64,000 bases of DNA from Clostridium yunnanense (GTDB lineage Bacteria > Bacillota > Clostridia > Clostridiales > Clostridiaceae): positions 62,001-126,000 of the forward strand of contig NZ_JAENHN010000006.1 in NCBI RefSeq assembly GCF_016595795.1, written 5' to 3'. Below, piece by piece: positions 48,200 to 55,385 of the stretch. Under the pieces are notes generated by a model that had not been told where the DNA came from, made no database searches, and saw only the letters and a program-made list of their open reading frames with translations. Both the position numbers and the translations under genes were made by a program. The stretch's first letter is position 1; each line of letters starts with the position of its first letter.

Positions 48200-48834
48200 G
48201 GTAATCACTGACGGGAAATTCCCCTTGGTTAAAAGGATACGTAAACTATGCATATCCTTTATTGGTGTTACCTTCATACCGAAGGAGACATAAATGTAAA
48301 GTTCTATAAAGACATTACATAACTTAGCACAATTTTGTTCTTAGTAATTCCTTCAAAGGAATTTACATGACGTTATTCATTCTTTGAATACCCTTTGACA
48401 GTTTTGTCAAACCTAGTAAAATCTGCTATCCCGAAAAAGGATAGCGACATCTAAACTTTCGGTAGTAGCGTTCTGCTACATCCAAATATAGCCCAACTTT
48501 ACACCGACCTCGCCAATTCTGGTGAAGTCGAGAAATAACCTCAACTCAATTTTGAGCATATGTTCTAAGCTCTTGGTCAATAAATGGCTTATATTATTTT
48601 TTTAAGGTCAACGTTTAGCTTAAATTTTTATAAAAACAACTGATAATAGATACTTAAGTTTAATTTCTATAATAAAAACAAGCCAATCATTGACCATATT
48701 AAATAGTAATAAGCTATTCTTTGACCATCTTGCCTAGGTCATTTTATGCCATCCCCAAAACTTGATACTTAAACAAATCCAGTTTTGGCTTCGGATAAAT
48801 ATCAAAGGTTACCCAAGTTCGGTAATCCTTATCC
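48200..48834. ncRNA. Candidate large structured noncoding RNA in the prophage
   Basis: About 635 bases with no supported coding sequence but dense hairpins: GGTAA/TTACC closing 48200-48272; AAAGGATA/TATCCTTT (48232-48260); CCTTC/GAAGG (48271-48285); ATGTAA/TTACAT (48294-48320); AATTCCTT/AAGGAATT (48346-48363); TATTCA/TGAATA (48374-48390); TTTGACA/TGTCAAA (48394-48411); GCTATCC/GGATAGC (48425-48445); GTAGC/GCTAC (48465-48479); CGAC..TCGCCA/TGGTGA..GTCG (48505-48530); CCAAAACT/AGTTTTGG (48755-48788); GGATAA/TTATCC (48793-48834). Loop CCGAAA (48431-48436) can pair with TTTCGG (48457-48462), a pseudoknot. Several G-U pairs favour the plus strand, but strand is unsettled. Size and phage setting recall ROOL or GOLLD RNAs; identity not shown. 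Confidence 0.6.
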
Positions 48835-49011
48835 TACTACCTTAGTTTCTTTAGCTGTAGATTGACCGAAATAAAAACCAATAATCATTGTGTAAATAGC
48901 CATAAAATATGTATTGATTTCATTTCTAAAAGCCAATACACAAAATACTAATGTAAGTACTAGAGCTATTAATTTCTTTACTTCTATAAGTTTACTTAAT
49001 TTTTCTTTCAT
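48829..49011 (-). CDS. Small phage membrane protein, holin-like
   Basis: A 60-residue protein with two hydrophobic segments (about residues 12-28 and 33-50), a basic start (MKEKLSKLIEVKK) and a charged tail (QSTAKETKVVG). Such short two-segment proteins are common beside clostridial phage amidases and may assist lysis. A separate UviB/BhlA-type holin lies 1 kb upstream on the same strand. GGAGATG precedes the ATG. Its stop codon lies in the 3' arm of a hairpin of the neighbouring structured region. Confidence 0.6.
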   Translation of the reverse strand: MKEKLSKLIEVKKLIALVLTLVFCVLAFRNEINTYFMAIYTMIIGFYFGQSTAKETKVVG

Positions 49012-49084
49012 TATATAAACATCTCCTACTTATAATTTATTTTTTACTAAATAGGTTAATAGCGAAATAGCGAAAAACCTACTT

Positions 49085-49191
49085 GACGTTTGGAAAATTC
49101 CAATCGTTCGCGATTTCTCAATCGCTTTGGGGAATCCCAAACTGACGATAGCGAAATTGCGAACGTCAATAACAGTTGGGGGAATCCCCAA
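49085..49191. ncRNA. Second hairpin-rich, possibly structured RNA island
   Basis: GACGTT (49085-49090) and AACGTC (49162-49167) close a junction enclosing TTGGAA/TTCCAA (49090-49103), GCGATT/AATCGC (49110-49125) and TTTGGG/CCCAAA (49126-49141). A further stem TTGGGG/CCCCAA (49176-49191) has the same GAAT loop. The motif AGCGAAAT recurs at the edges. No coding region is convincing here. The gap 49012-49403 holds nothing else I recognise. Confidence 0.5.
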
Positions 49192-49403
49192 ATGATATAA
49201 TCTCATGTGATTTACTCCCATCAGTTATTTTTTAGCATCCAACTTGGTATCAATATTGGTATAAAACAAAGTCTAATAGACCAATAAAAACATACTCCAA
49301 TTAAGTAATAGACTTAAAAAATTCAATCAATTAGAAATGGTAGGAGCGGAGCAGAATGGGGGTGAAGGAATATTAAATGCACCGATGACCCTCGAACAAG
49401 CCC

Positions 49404-50084
49404 TTATAGTCCACCTCTATATCCAACCCAACCAGCCTTTTTTCCATTTGGTGTATTGTACATTACAACTATTTTTCCATCTACATCAGCTATAGCATCA
49501 CACACTTCGAATGGATCTAAACTTCCTATCTTAATAGTTAATCTTTCATCAGCATATACTGGTTCTGGTGTCTTTCCATTTTGATATCTTTTACTCATAT
49601 AATCACCTTCTACATTATTATTTTGTACTACTGTATTTCTTTGTGCTTGACCATTCTTTATAGCATCTAAAGGAAATTTTATTCCAGGACAATTTGTACT
49701 ATAAAGTTCCCTATGTCCAAAGCTAGGTATACTACCATAAATCCCCTGTAGATATGCCTTAACTTCTAAGCAAGCTTGTAATTGAGCTGAAGGCATTTGT
49801 TCTGTCATGTATTTCCCTTCACAGCACACACCGATGCTATTATAATTTGCCGAAGGACAATGACTTCCCCTCCAACCAAATTGTCTACCTTGATAAACTG
49901 ATCCATCTTTTCTTATAAACAAATGATACCCTATACCAGCCCATCCATTTGCCAAATGCCATCTATGTATATCTTCTACGGTACAATTTGAAGAATCTGC
50001 ATTATGCCAAACTATTTTATTAGGTTTATTCTCTCCATCTGTAAATGTACCATTCCAAGAGAAATTATTTTGTATCATATCCAA
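49404..50084 (-). CDS. Phage endolysin, N-acetylmuramoyl-L-alanine amidase (Amidase_2)
   Basis: A 226-residue lysin. The catalytic domain (about 10-150) has the zinc ligands in IVWHNADSSN (histidine near 27), SFGHRELYSTNCPG (histidine near 123, cysteine near 131) and the fold-typical GIGYHLFIRKDGSVYQGR and NYNSIGVCCEGKY. A linker leads to a small C-terminal wall-binding-like domain (about 175-226; KIGSLDPFEVCDAIADVDGK). No signal peptide, so it depends on the holin. The start is TTG with GGAG ten bases upstream; the following ATG is further from that site. Confidence 0.92.
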   Translation of the reverse strand: MDMIQNNFSWNGTFTDGENKPNKIVWHNADSSNCTVEDIHRWHLANGWAGIGYHLFIRKDGSVYQGRQFGWRGSHCPSANYNSIGVCCEGKYMTEQMPSAQLQACLEVKAYLQGIYGSIPSFGHRELYSTNCPGIKFPLDAIKNGQAQRNTVVQNNNVEGDYMSKRYQNGKTPEPVYADERLTIKIGSLDPFEVCDAIADVDGKIVVMYNTPNGKKAGWVGYRGGL

Positions 50085-50097
50085 TCTTGATCATCTC

Positions 50098-50301
50098 CTA
50101 TTTCTTAAATATAAAATCCTTAACTTCTTTTACATCGCCCTTTATGTCTTCGATAATGCTGAATTTCTCTGTCAATTTATCTAATAATCCTTGATATCTC
50201 TTTTCTCTCTCCCCTGTTGTTTTTAAAACATATAGGAGAAGAAATACAAAAAGCGCATAGCCAAAACCTTGACTAAGCGCTGCTTTCATTAAATCGTCCA
50301 T
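50098..50301 (-). CDS. BhlA/UviB-family holin-like protein
   Basis: A 67-residue phage holin-like protein: one membrane segment (about residues 12-28, GYALFVFLLLYVL), then a charged amphipathic helix (KTTGEREKRYQGLLDKLTEKF) and a coiled tail ending FIFKK. This is the pattern of BhlA (bacteriocin) and UviB proteins. It lies 13 bases upstream of the amidase on the same strand, the classic holin-endolysin arrangement. Together they form the lysis cassette of the remnant. Confidence 0.88.
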   Translation of the reverse strand: MDDLMKAALSQGFGYALFVFLLLYVLKTTGEREKRYQGLLDKLTEKFSIIEDIKGDVKEVKDFIFKK

Positions 50302-50389
50302 TTTACACCGACTCTCTTATAACATCTTTTTAGTTATGTTTACTTTCTTGTACTCATCCCATTAGTAAATTAATTACATAAAAATAAGA

Positions 50390-50407
50390 GAACCAAAAGG
50401 TTCTCCT
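50390..50407 (-). terminator. Terminator of the lipoprotein gene at 50.4 kb
   Basis: GAGAACC/GGTTCTC with loop AAAA (TTTT on the minus strand), followed on the minus strand by TTATTTTTATG, directly after the stop codon. It separates the lipoprotein unit from the lysis genes. Confidence 0.88.
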
Positions 50408-50408
50408 A

Positions 50409-50909
50409 CTATTGCTTAACTTGATATTTAGTTTCGTGATATGTTACTACTTTTCCACTTGGTTGATCATTATCAAATTGGATTACACCAACTGTATAAG
50501 TACCTGCCTTTAGATTCTCTTCTTTTAGATCTAATGATACTTCACCATTTGCTAGTTGCTCTTTACTTATAAAATTCTTATTTATATAAATATAACTAAT
50601 CTTACTACCATCCATTTCTTGAGCATTAAGTCCTATTTGTGTTATAAGTGTATCCGACTTTACTAAAATCGCTGGCACATTTCCATTCTCTGAAGTTCCA
50701 GCAGGAGTTGACACGAATATTTTACCTTTACCAGACTCACTTTGTCCTTCAGGAAAATTTACACTCGACTCTTTCTTTGGTTCTTCTGGTTGTTTCTGCT
50801 CTTGTTTAGTTGGCTCCGTTGTAGCTTGTTTTGAATCTTTCGCTTGACCACACGCTACTAGGCTTAAAGATAATACACCTACTATTAAAGATACTAATAT
50901 TTTCTTCAT
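50409..50909 (-). CDS. Prophage-encoded lipoprotein with own promoter and terminator
   Basis: A 166-residue lipoprotein: signal MKKILVSLIVGVLSLSLVAC with the lipidated cysteine at residue 20 (SLVAC), a K/E/P/Q-rich linker (about 25-50) and a beta-rich domain (55-166) with VSTPAGTSENGNVP, SKISYIYINKNFIS, LKAGTYTVGVIQFD. The mature domain is not one I can name. It is bracketed by a near-consensus promoter and a strong terminator, and lies between tail and lysis genes, the place of a moron gene expressed in the lysogen. Surface exclusion of phages is a reasonable guess only. Confidence 0.78.
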   Translation of the reverse strand: MKKILVSLIVGVLSLSLVACGQAKDSKQATTEPTKQEQKQPEEPKKESSVNFPEGQSESGKGKIFVSTPAGTSENGNVPAILVKSDTLITQIGLNAQEMDGSKISYIYINKNFISKEQLANGEVSLDLKEENLKAGTYTVGVIQFDNDQPSGKVVTYHETKYQVKQ

Positions 50910-50942
50910 TTATTTTCCCCCTCTAAAATTAGTACATATTCA

Positions 50943-50971
50943 ATTATAATTTTACAACATAACCACATCAA
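50943..50971 (-). promoter_or_regulatory. Promoter of the lipoprotein gene at 50.4 kb
   Basis: Minus strand: -35 TTGATG (50966-50971), 17 bases, -10 TATAAT (50943-50948), about 35 bases before the start codon. It is independent of the phage late promoter. Confidence 0.78.
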
Positions 50972-51064
50972 GGAAAAAAACCCTGCATTTTACCTCATAT
51001 ATTACATATTAAGTAAATCTTTATGCAATTTATTTATTCAGGCTTAATTAAGCATCAAAAAATA

Positions 51065-51086
51065 GCACCTCAAATTAATGAAGTGC
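51065..51086 (-). terminator. Terminator after the small tail-region gene
   Basis: GCACTTCA pairs with TGAGGTGC (one G-U) on the minus strand, followed by ATTTTTTG. It closes the tail transcript before the lipoprotein unit. Confidence 0.8.
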
Positions 51087-51353
51087 CTAATTATACTTAA
51101 TATTTAATTCACCAAGCTGCTTTTTCTCTAATGTTTTAGTTTCTAAATTTACTTTGTAATTTCCTCGAATAATATCATTAAGAAATATATTCTCTTGATC
51201 TATATTTCCCAAACTAAAAGACAAAGAATCATAAATCAAAGTCATTTCTTCAGCTCTATTGCCAAATATATCATTAAAATTTTGTTCTGTCTCGCTTACT
51301 ATGCAAGGCGTTGTTATTTCTCCATCACTTTTATAATATGTTATATATATCAA
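51087..51353 (-). CDS. Small phage protein of unknown function
   Basis: An 88-residue soluble protein without motifs I recognise; it has an acidic middle (SETEQNFNDIFGNRAEEM) and a lysine-rich end. Its position directly behind the tail-associated gene and its own TTG start with GGAGGGG upstream support a real gene. Such small genes (XkdW/XkdX-like positions) often follow the receptor-binding genes in siphophages. No signal peptide or membrane segment. Confidence 0.65.
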   Translation of the reverse strand: MIYITYYKSDGEITTPCIVSETEQNFNDIFGNRAEEMTLIYDSLSFSLGNIDQENIFLNDIIRGNYKVNLETKTLEKKQLGELNIKYN

Positions 51354-51365
51354 TTATTTCCCCTC

Positions 51366-53408
51366 CTACTTTGCTCCTATAACCATCCAGTGTACATTTA
51401 TCTGTCCATCTGTAACCCAAGTATCACTACCGTTTACCACTAATTTGTGAGTTATACCACCCTTTAGCACTAATTGGTTACTTTCTATATAATAACTATT
51501 TAAATAAAATTCTGCTAAAGAGTTGTAACTATTTCTATATATTCCTATTGCTCCAACTTGAATGGCTTTATTGCTACAATAGTTGAAGTCGTCATATAAA
51601 TTAATTCTAATCTCTTGATTTGTTGTCATCCATGTATTTCCAGTTTGTACTACACAAGCAGGATAATAATAATTATTATTTATTTTTTGTCTTATATCAC
51701 CAAACAAAGAAACATCTTTATAAAATGTTACTGGGTATGTATTACCTAATGCACCCATGTCGAATTCAACGTAGTTTTCGCTATAAGTATCACTAGTTTG
51801 TTTTCCAATACCTATATATTTGTTTTGCTTTGCTCCTATGGTTAATCCATTTTTTCTAGTATCACCATGATATGATGACATTATTGTAGCAGTTTGCTGA
51901 TTTGATCCAGTTTGAAAATCGTAGAATTTAATATCTTGATTTACTATTTCGATGGCCTTAAGTCCATCCGAGTCATATGTTGTAAGTTTATTATTGCCTA
52001 AATCAAGTCTAAAAGTTCCATCAGCACTTGAAATAGTTCCAGCCTTTATTAAACTCGCATCCAATTCCCCTGTCTTTATAAATGAAGCATTAATTTCTCC
52101 ATTCATATTTATTGCGGTTCCAAATGTTCCATTGTATCCAGTAGAACTATAACCAAACCCATTCAAGTTCCATCTCCACACCTTAGTCGCTGTTGCTATA
52201 TTATCAGTGTCCATAATCAATATCTCGCCCTCACGCTTTATACAATGTCCACCAAGAGCTTGTTTTATCTTATCACCTATAAAGTTAGATTCTGTACTTA
52301 CTGTAGCAATTCTATTATTTAAGATATTACTTACAGTATATTCACTCTTTACATAATCACCTAGTTCAATCTTAGTATACTTTTGCAATACACAATCATA
52401 AGTATAACTTATAAGCCTAGCCTTAATATCTATCCCTAATTTACTACTATGTATCGTAACTATGTCACCTAGATATAATTGTTGTAGTGCTTTTATTTCC
52501 TTGTATTCATCAGTTTTACTAAGATCCGCAAATTCAATCGAGAAATTTACTGAAGGTCTATCAATATGTTGTTCAGTATACAATAAGGCTGCTTGCCTTC
52601 TAAGTTCAGCATAAACAGCTTGTTTGTCTGCATATTCAGTTACTGCATCTTCTCTCGACACTTTAACATTAGGAAAATCTATATGCTTGAATGATACTTC
52701 AGGGTAGTTATTAATAAGCGGACTGTCTACATATTTCTCAGGTAATTCAAGAACATTATCATTTTCATCACGACCAGTAACCATTAATCGAGTTATCTCA
52801 GTACCTTCTGTACTTTCCTCTATAGTAATAAGATTTTTACCTTCAGTAACCTTAAATCCTCTATCTGTACCAAGTTGCTTATATACCCCTATACTATCTA
52901 TTCTTCTATCTAATTCTCCACCCCAAACTTTTAAAAAACTATTATAATCGTCACCCATTATTGCATCAAGAAAATTCTTTCTAATATAATAAGCAGTACC
53001 TATCTTTTCTATATCGCTTACAAAGTTAAATCTAACAGGACTTTCAGCGTGATCTTTCATCCAAGTTAAAGCACCTAATCCATCGGTGCTAGTCGGTCTT
53101 ACATCTCTTAGAAAATTCCTTTCTAAAGCGTAATATGATTCATGAACACATATGCACTCAATATTATTCCCATCATTGCTGCGCCTGCTTTTTTCTATTC
53201 TAAATATGTTATAACCTCGAGGAGTCATTGCTTTAATTATATTGTACTTAATAAGATATTTGGATTTCTTATCTGCTAGTGGATATGTTAATGTAACTCT
53301 AAAATCACCGTTAATAACTTCACTGACTTCTGTTTTAATTATATTAGTTAATACAGCTAATCCATTATTATTGAAGTCTGTAGTTGTACTACTATGTACT
53401 GTTATCAA
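51366..53408 (-). CDS. Phage tail-associated (Tal-type) protein / minor structural protein
   Basis: About 680 residues. The N-terminal half matches phage minor structural/endopeptidase tail proteins: ITVHSSTTTDFNNNGLAVL at the start, YNIFRIEKSRRSNDG, CICVHESYYALE, LYLGDIVTIHSSKLGI and KYTKIELGDY near 400. A middle repeat-like part (ASFIKTGELDASLIKAGTIS, about 470-490) leads to a C-terminal host-binding region. TTG at 53408 has GGGGTGAT seven to ten bases upstream and gives the usual I-T-V start; an ATG at 53426 is the alternative. It forms the tail tip hub below the distal tail protein. Confidence 0.85.
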   Translation of the reverse strand: MITVHSSTTTDFNNNGLAVLTNIIKTEVSEVINGDFRVTLTYPLADKKSKYLIKYNIIKAMTPRGYNIFRIEKSRRSNDGNNIECICVHESYYALERNFLRDVRPTSTDGLGALTWMKDHAESPVRFNFVSDIEKIGTAYYIRKNFLDAIMGDDYNSFLKVWGGELDRRIDSIGVYKQLGTDRGFKVTEGKNLITIEESTEGTEITRLMVTGRDENDNVLELPEKYVDSPLINNYPEVSFKHIDFPNVKVSREDAVTEYADKQAVYAELRRQAALLYTEQHIDRPSVNFSIEFADLSKTDEYKEIKALQQLYLGDIVTIHSSKLGIDIKARLISYTYDCVLQKYTKIELGDYVKSEYTVSNILNNRIATVSTESNFIGDKIKQALGGHCIKREGEILIMDTDNIATATKVWRWNLNGFGYSSTGYNGTFGTAINMNGEINASFIKTGELDASLIKAGTISSADGTFRLDLGNNKLTTYDSDGLKAIEIVNQDIKFYDFQTGSNQQTATIMSSYHGDTRKNGLTIGAKQNKYIGIGKQTSDTYSENYVEFDMGALGNTYPVTFYKDVSLFGDIRQKINNNYYYPACVVQTGNTWMTTNQEIRINLYDDFNYCSNKAIQVGAIGIYRNSYNSLAEFYLNSYYIESNQLVLKGGITHKLVVNGSDTWVTDGQINVHWMVIGAK

Positions 53409-53444
53409 AATATCACCCCATTTCATTATTTTTTTCCAAACAAA

Positions 53445-53470
53445 AAGAACCTAGATTTCTCTAAGTTCTT
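53445..53470 (-). terminator. Terminator of the GNAT cargo gene
   Basis: AAGAACTTAGA pairs with TCTAGGTTCTT (one G-U) on the minus strand, followed by a short T run, 25 bases after the stop codon and just before the tail-associated gene. Confidence 0.82.
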
Positions 53471-53494
53471 CACTACAATAAATTATTTAATTTT

Positions 53495-53842
53495 TCACCT
53501 ATTATCATAGAAACAATTAATTTCATCTCCATGATTACACATCTCAAACCCCATCTTTTTCCAAAATCCAATTGATGATTCTAATGAATCTAGCTTAAAT
53601 AAATATTTACATTTCAACAATTCTAAAATAACTAACTTTCCATAACCTTTGGATTTCTCAAACACTTCAAAGTGCAATATTTCAAATATATCATCACTCT
53701 CTATAAAATCTATTAAAGCTATAACTTTACCGTTATAAATTATTTTATACGAACTCTCATTGATAATATGATTTATTTTTAAATTATATTTATTTTTAAG
53801 ATGCTTAACCTCATCCTTAATACATTGTTCTAACTCAAACAT
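53495..53842 (-). CDS. GNAT-family acetyltransferase, prophage cargo
   Basis: A 115-residue small N-acetyltransferase. Motif A, the acetyl-CoA pyrophosphate loop, is visible as EVFEKSKGYGKLVILELL (near residue 72), and motif B as SSIGFWKKMGFEMC (near residue 95). The ATG at 53842 has GAGG seven bases upstream; an earlier in-frame codon overlaps it. A perfect consensus promoter and a terminator frame it, so it is expressed independently of the tail genes it interrupts. Substrate unknown; a nucleotide- or protein-modifying role in phage-host conflict is possible but unproven. Confidence 0.75.
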   Translation of the reverse strand: MFELEQCIKDEVKHLKNKYNLKINHIINESSYKIIYNGKVIALIDFIESDDIFEILHFEVFEKSKGYGKLVILELLKCKYLFKLDSLESSIGFWKKMGFEMCNHGDEINCFYDNR

Positions 53843-53937
53843 AAAATTCCTCACTATAAAACAAAAAGCCACTAATTATATAGCAACTTATTTTTTATTT
53901 AAGTATATAATTTTAGTTTGCTTTAAAATACACTTAT

Positions 53938-53966
53938 ATTATACACAACGCCAATAACCCTGTCAA
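53938..53966 (-). promoter_or_regulatory. Perfect consensus promoter of the GNAT cargo gene
   Basis: Minus strand: TTGACA (53961-53966), exactly 17 bases, TATAAT (53938-53943). The spacer contains GTTATTG, which is also present overlapping the -35, a possible direct-repeat operator. Confidence 0.88.
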
Positions 53967-53978
53967 TAACGGATTAAC

Positions 53979-54034
53979 TCACTAGCACACCATGCAATAA
54001 TAAATATATTTATTATTGCATGGTGTGCTAGTGA
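53979..54034. repeat. Perfect 56-bp palindrome
   Basis: Two 28-base arms meet without a spacer at 54006/54007; every base pairs from TCACTAGCACACC at the left end to its complement at the right. The centre is AT-only. It sits 120 bases after the PBECR4-like gene and 13 bases upstream of the GNAT promoter. No T run follows on either strand, so it is not a standard terminator. Confidence 0.95.
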
Positions 54035-54153
54035 AATTGTGCGCTTTAACAGACTTGTAAATTTTTTATTAATTTTTTTACAAGAGTCATATTTTCTATA
54101 ATATACACTTATAATATGTAGCAATTGCTTAATTTTGGTATGTATAACTTGTA

Positions 54154-54870
54154 CTATTTATCTGAATTATTTTCTTCATAAAATTCTGTAGCCGCAACTT
54201 CATTAATTATATCTTGATTTTCCTTTATTACATTATTTGAATTATGATTTATTAGAGTCAAATCGATTAAATTTTCAATTTTACTAGAATGATTCTTTAA
54301 ATTTTCCAAATCACCAATAATAATTTCATCAAATTTTTCATTCTCTATTTTTTTTCTTAGCACCAAACTAACATCTTGTGTTTTAGTACTATTAAGCTCA
54401 TTCCCTTTTATCAATGTTTTGGGATATGATTTAGAAGTATTTATAAAGCCTAAAGTACATATATTATCAGTAGTTGCAAAACTGCAACTTATTTGATTCT
54501 TAACAAATGACTCTTCCACCTTAAGATTATGGTTATAGAACAAATTCATCATACTAGATAAAACTGCTATTTTTCTTCTAACAGAACCCTTTACAGACTT
54601 TTCAGATTGTCCTCTTTTTATGAAGTCAAAATCCTCATTTTTCAAGGTACCATTATAACATTTTTCAAAAAAAACTTGCGCTTGAAGTTCTGAATTAACG
54701 CCTATAAGATGCTGATAATTTTCTTCTTTACAATTTATAATATAATAATCTTTTAACACAAATGCTTCTGAGCATACTAGATACTCATAGTTAACATATT
54801 TATTTTTATATGCTTTTGCTTCACTAATTGCTGTACTTCTTACTCTATCCTTAAAAGAAATTTCTTCCAT
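54154..54870 (-). CDS. Possible PBECR4-type (phage RNase-fold toxin-like) cargo protein
   Basis: A 238-residue soluble protein. Residues 15-150 resemble, from memory, PBECR4-type domains of phages and conjugative elements: YEYLVCSEAFVLKDYYIINC, YQHLIGVNSELQAQVFFEKC with a histidine, NGTLKNEDFDFI, a basic KGSVRRKIAVLSSMMNLF, and FATTDNICTLGFI then YPKTLIKGNEL. Those domains are predicted nuclease-like but little tested. The C-terminal 80 residues are N/E/K-rich. AGGGGGA precedes the ATG, and an 11-bp terminator hairpin lies right before that. A strong promoter is 160 bases upstream. It interrupts the tail genes. Nuclease activity is inference. Confidence 0.5.
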   Translation of the reverse strand: MEEISFKDRVRSTAISEAKAYKNKYVNYEYLVCSEAFVLKDYYIINCKEENYQHLIGVNSELQAQVFFEKCYNGTLKNEDFDFIKRGQSEKSVKGSVRRKIAVLSSMMNLFYNHNLKVEESFVKNQISCSFATTDNICTLGFINTSKSYPKTLIKGNELNSTKTQDVSLVLRKKIENEKFDEIIIGDLENLKNHSSKIENLIDLTLINHNSNNVIKENQDIINEVAATEFYEENNSDK

Positions 54871-55031
54871 CTAACTTCCCCCTAAAAATAAAAGGATGAC
54901 AAAGTCATCCTTTTACTGATTTTTCACAGTTTACTCTGGAATGGGAATGAGTTTAAAGTCTTCATCCCGACTTTAGATGTAAAACTACATATTCACATCT
55001 ATGTATATTAATTAACTATTAACTTAATTTA
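54871..55031 (-). ncRNA. Attenuated leader RNA of the PBECR4-like gene
   Basis: From the predicted start near 55031 the leader runs about 140 bases before the terminator at 54890-54914. It can fold: AAAGTC/GACTTT, a GGGATGA/TCATTCCC pairing and AGTTT(T)AC/GTAAACT are all possible. The order promoter, structured RNA, terminator, ribosome site, gene resembles that of type III toxin-antitoxin loci, but no tandem repeats are visible. Confidence 0.45.
54890..54914. terminator. Attenuator directly before the PBECR4-like gene
   Basis: A perfect 11-bp stem (AAAAGGATGAC/GTCATCCTTTT, loop of three) is followed on the minus strand by a TATTTTTA tail and then AGGGGGA, the ribosome site of the gene. Most transcripts should stop before the gene unless antitermination occurs. 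Confidence 0.85.
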
Positions 55032-55038
55032 TACTTAA

Positions 55039-55072
55039 ATAATACTACACAACTAATCCGTTGTCAACGGAT
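55039..55072 (-). promoter_or_regulatory. Promoter with overlapping dyad upstream of the PBECR4-like gene
   Basis: Minus strand: -35 TTGACA (55062-55067), 17 bases, -10 TATTAT (55039-55044). The perfect dyad ATCCGTTG-N-CAACGGAT (55056-55072) covers the -35, a typical repressor-operator layout. No repressor gene remains in the element. Confidence 0.82.
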
Positions 55073-55385
55073 AAAATATATAATTACCTTAAAAGTGATG
55101 CTATTTTCCTATAGTTTTTTAAATTTTCATGATAATTATACGTTTAAATCCATTTTGTATTCATATATTTCTCATAAAATATCTGTTTTGTCTTTGGTGA
55201 TTTAAGTCGTAATATAATCAATACCCTAAGATCTTTTTATCTATTTTTGTTTGCAATAAATATATGAGATATTTTATCTTTTTATTTTTTATTATTCTCA
55301 ATAATTTTCCTAACAATGAACTAATTATAAATATTCTATCACTCCTATTTCTTAAGTTGAGTTGTAATATTTTTTCTATTGTCAA
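55073..55385. other. 313-bp AT-rich gap upstream of the cargo promoter
   Basis: No gene or clear structure was recognised between the end of the baseplate/pectate-lyase gene and the cargo promoter. The DNA is more AT-rich than its surroundings, and no terminator follows the upstream gene. Confidence 0.5.

Noticed and set aside
49085-49191. A CRISPR array because of the recurring hairpin sequence
   Set aside because: Repeats differ in length and sequence, are only a few, and have no regular spacers.
49030-49221. A 63-residue open frame on the minus strand upstream of the small membrane gene
   Set aside because: It only reads through hairpin arms, giving repeated motifs without a family; the region looks structural.
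53979-54034. The palindrome as a simple intrinsic terminator
   Set aside because: No T run follows on either strand and the centre is AT-only, which would make a weak terminator despite the length.
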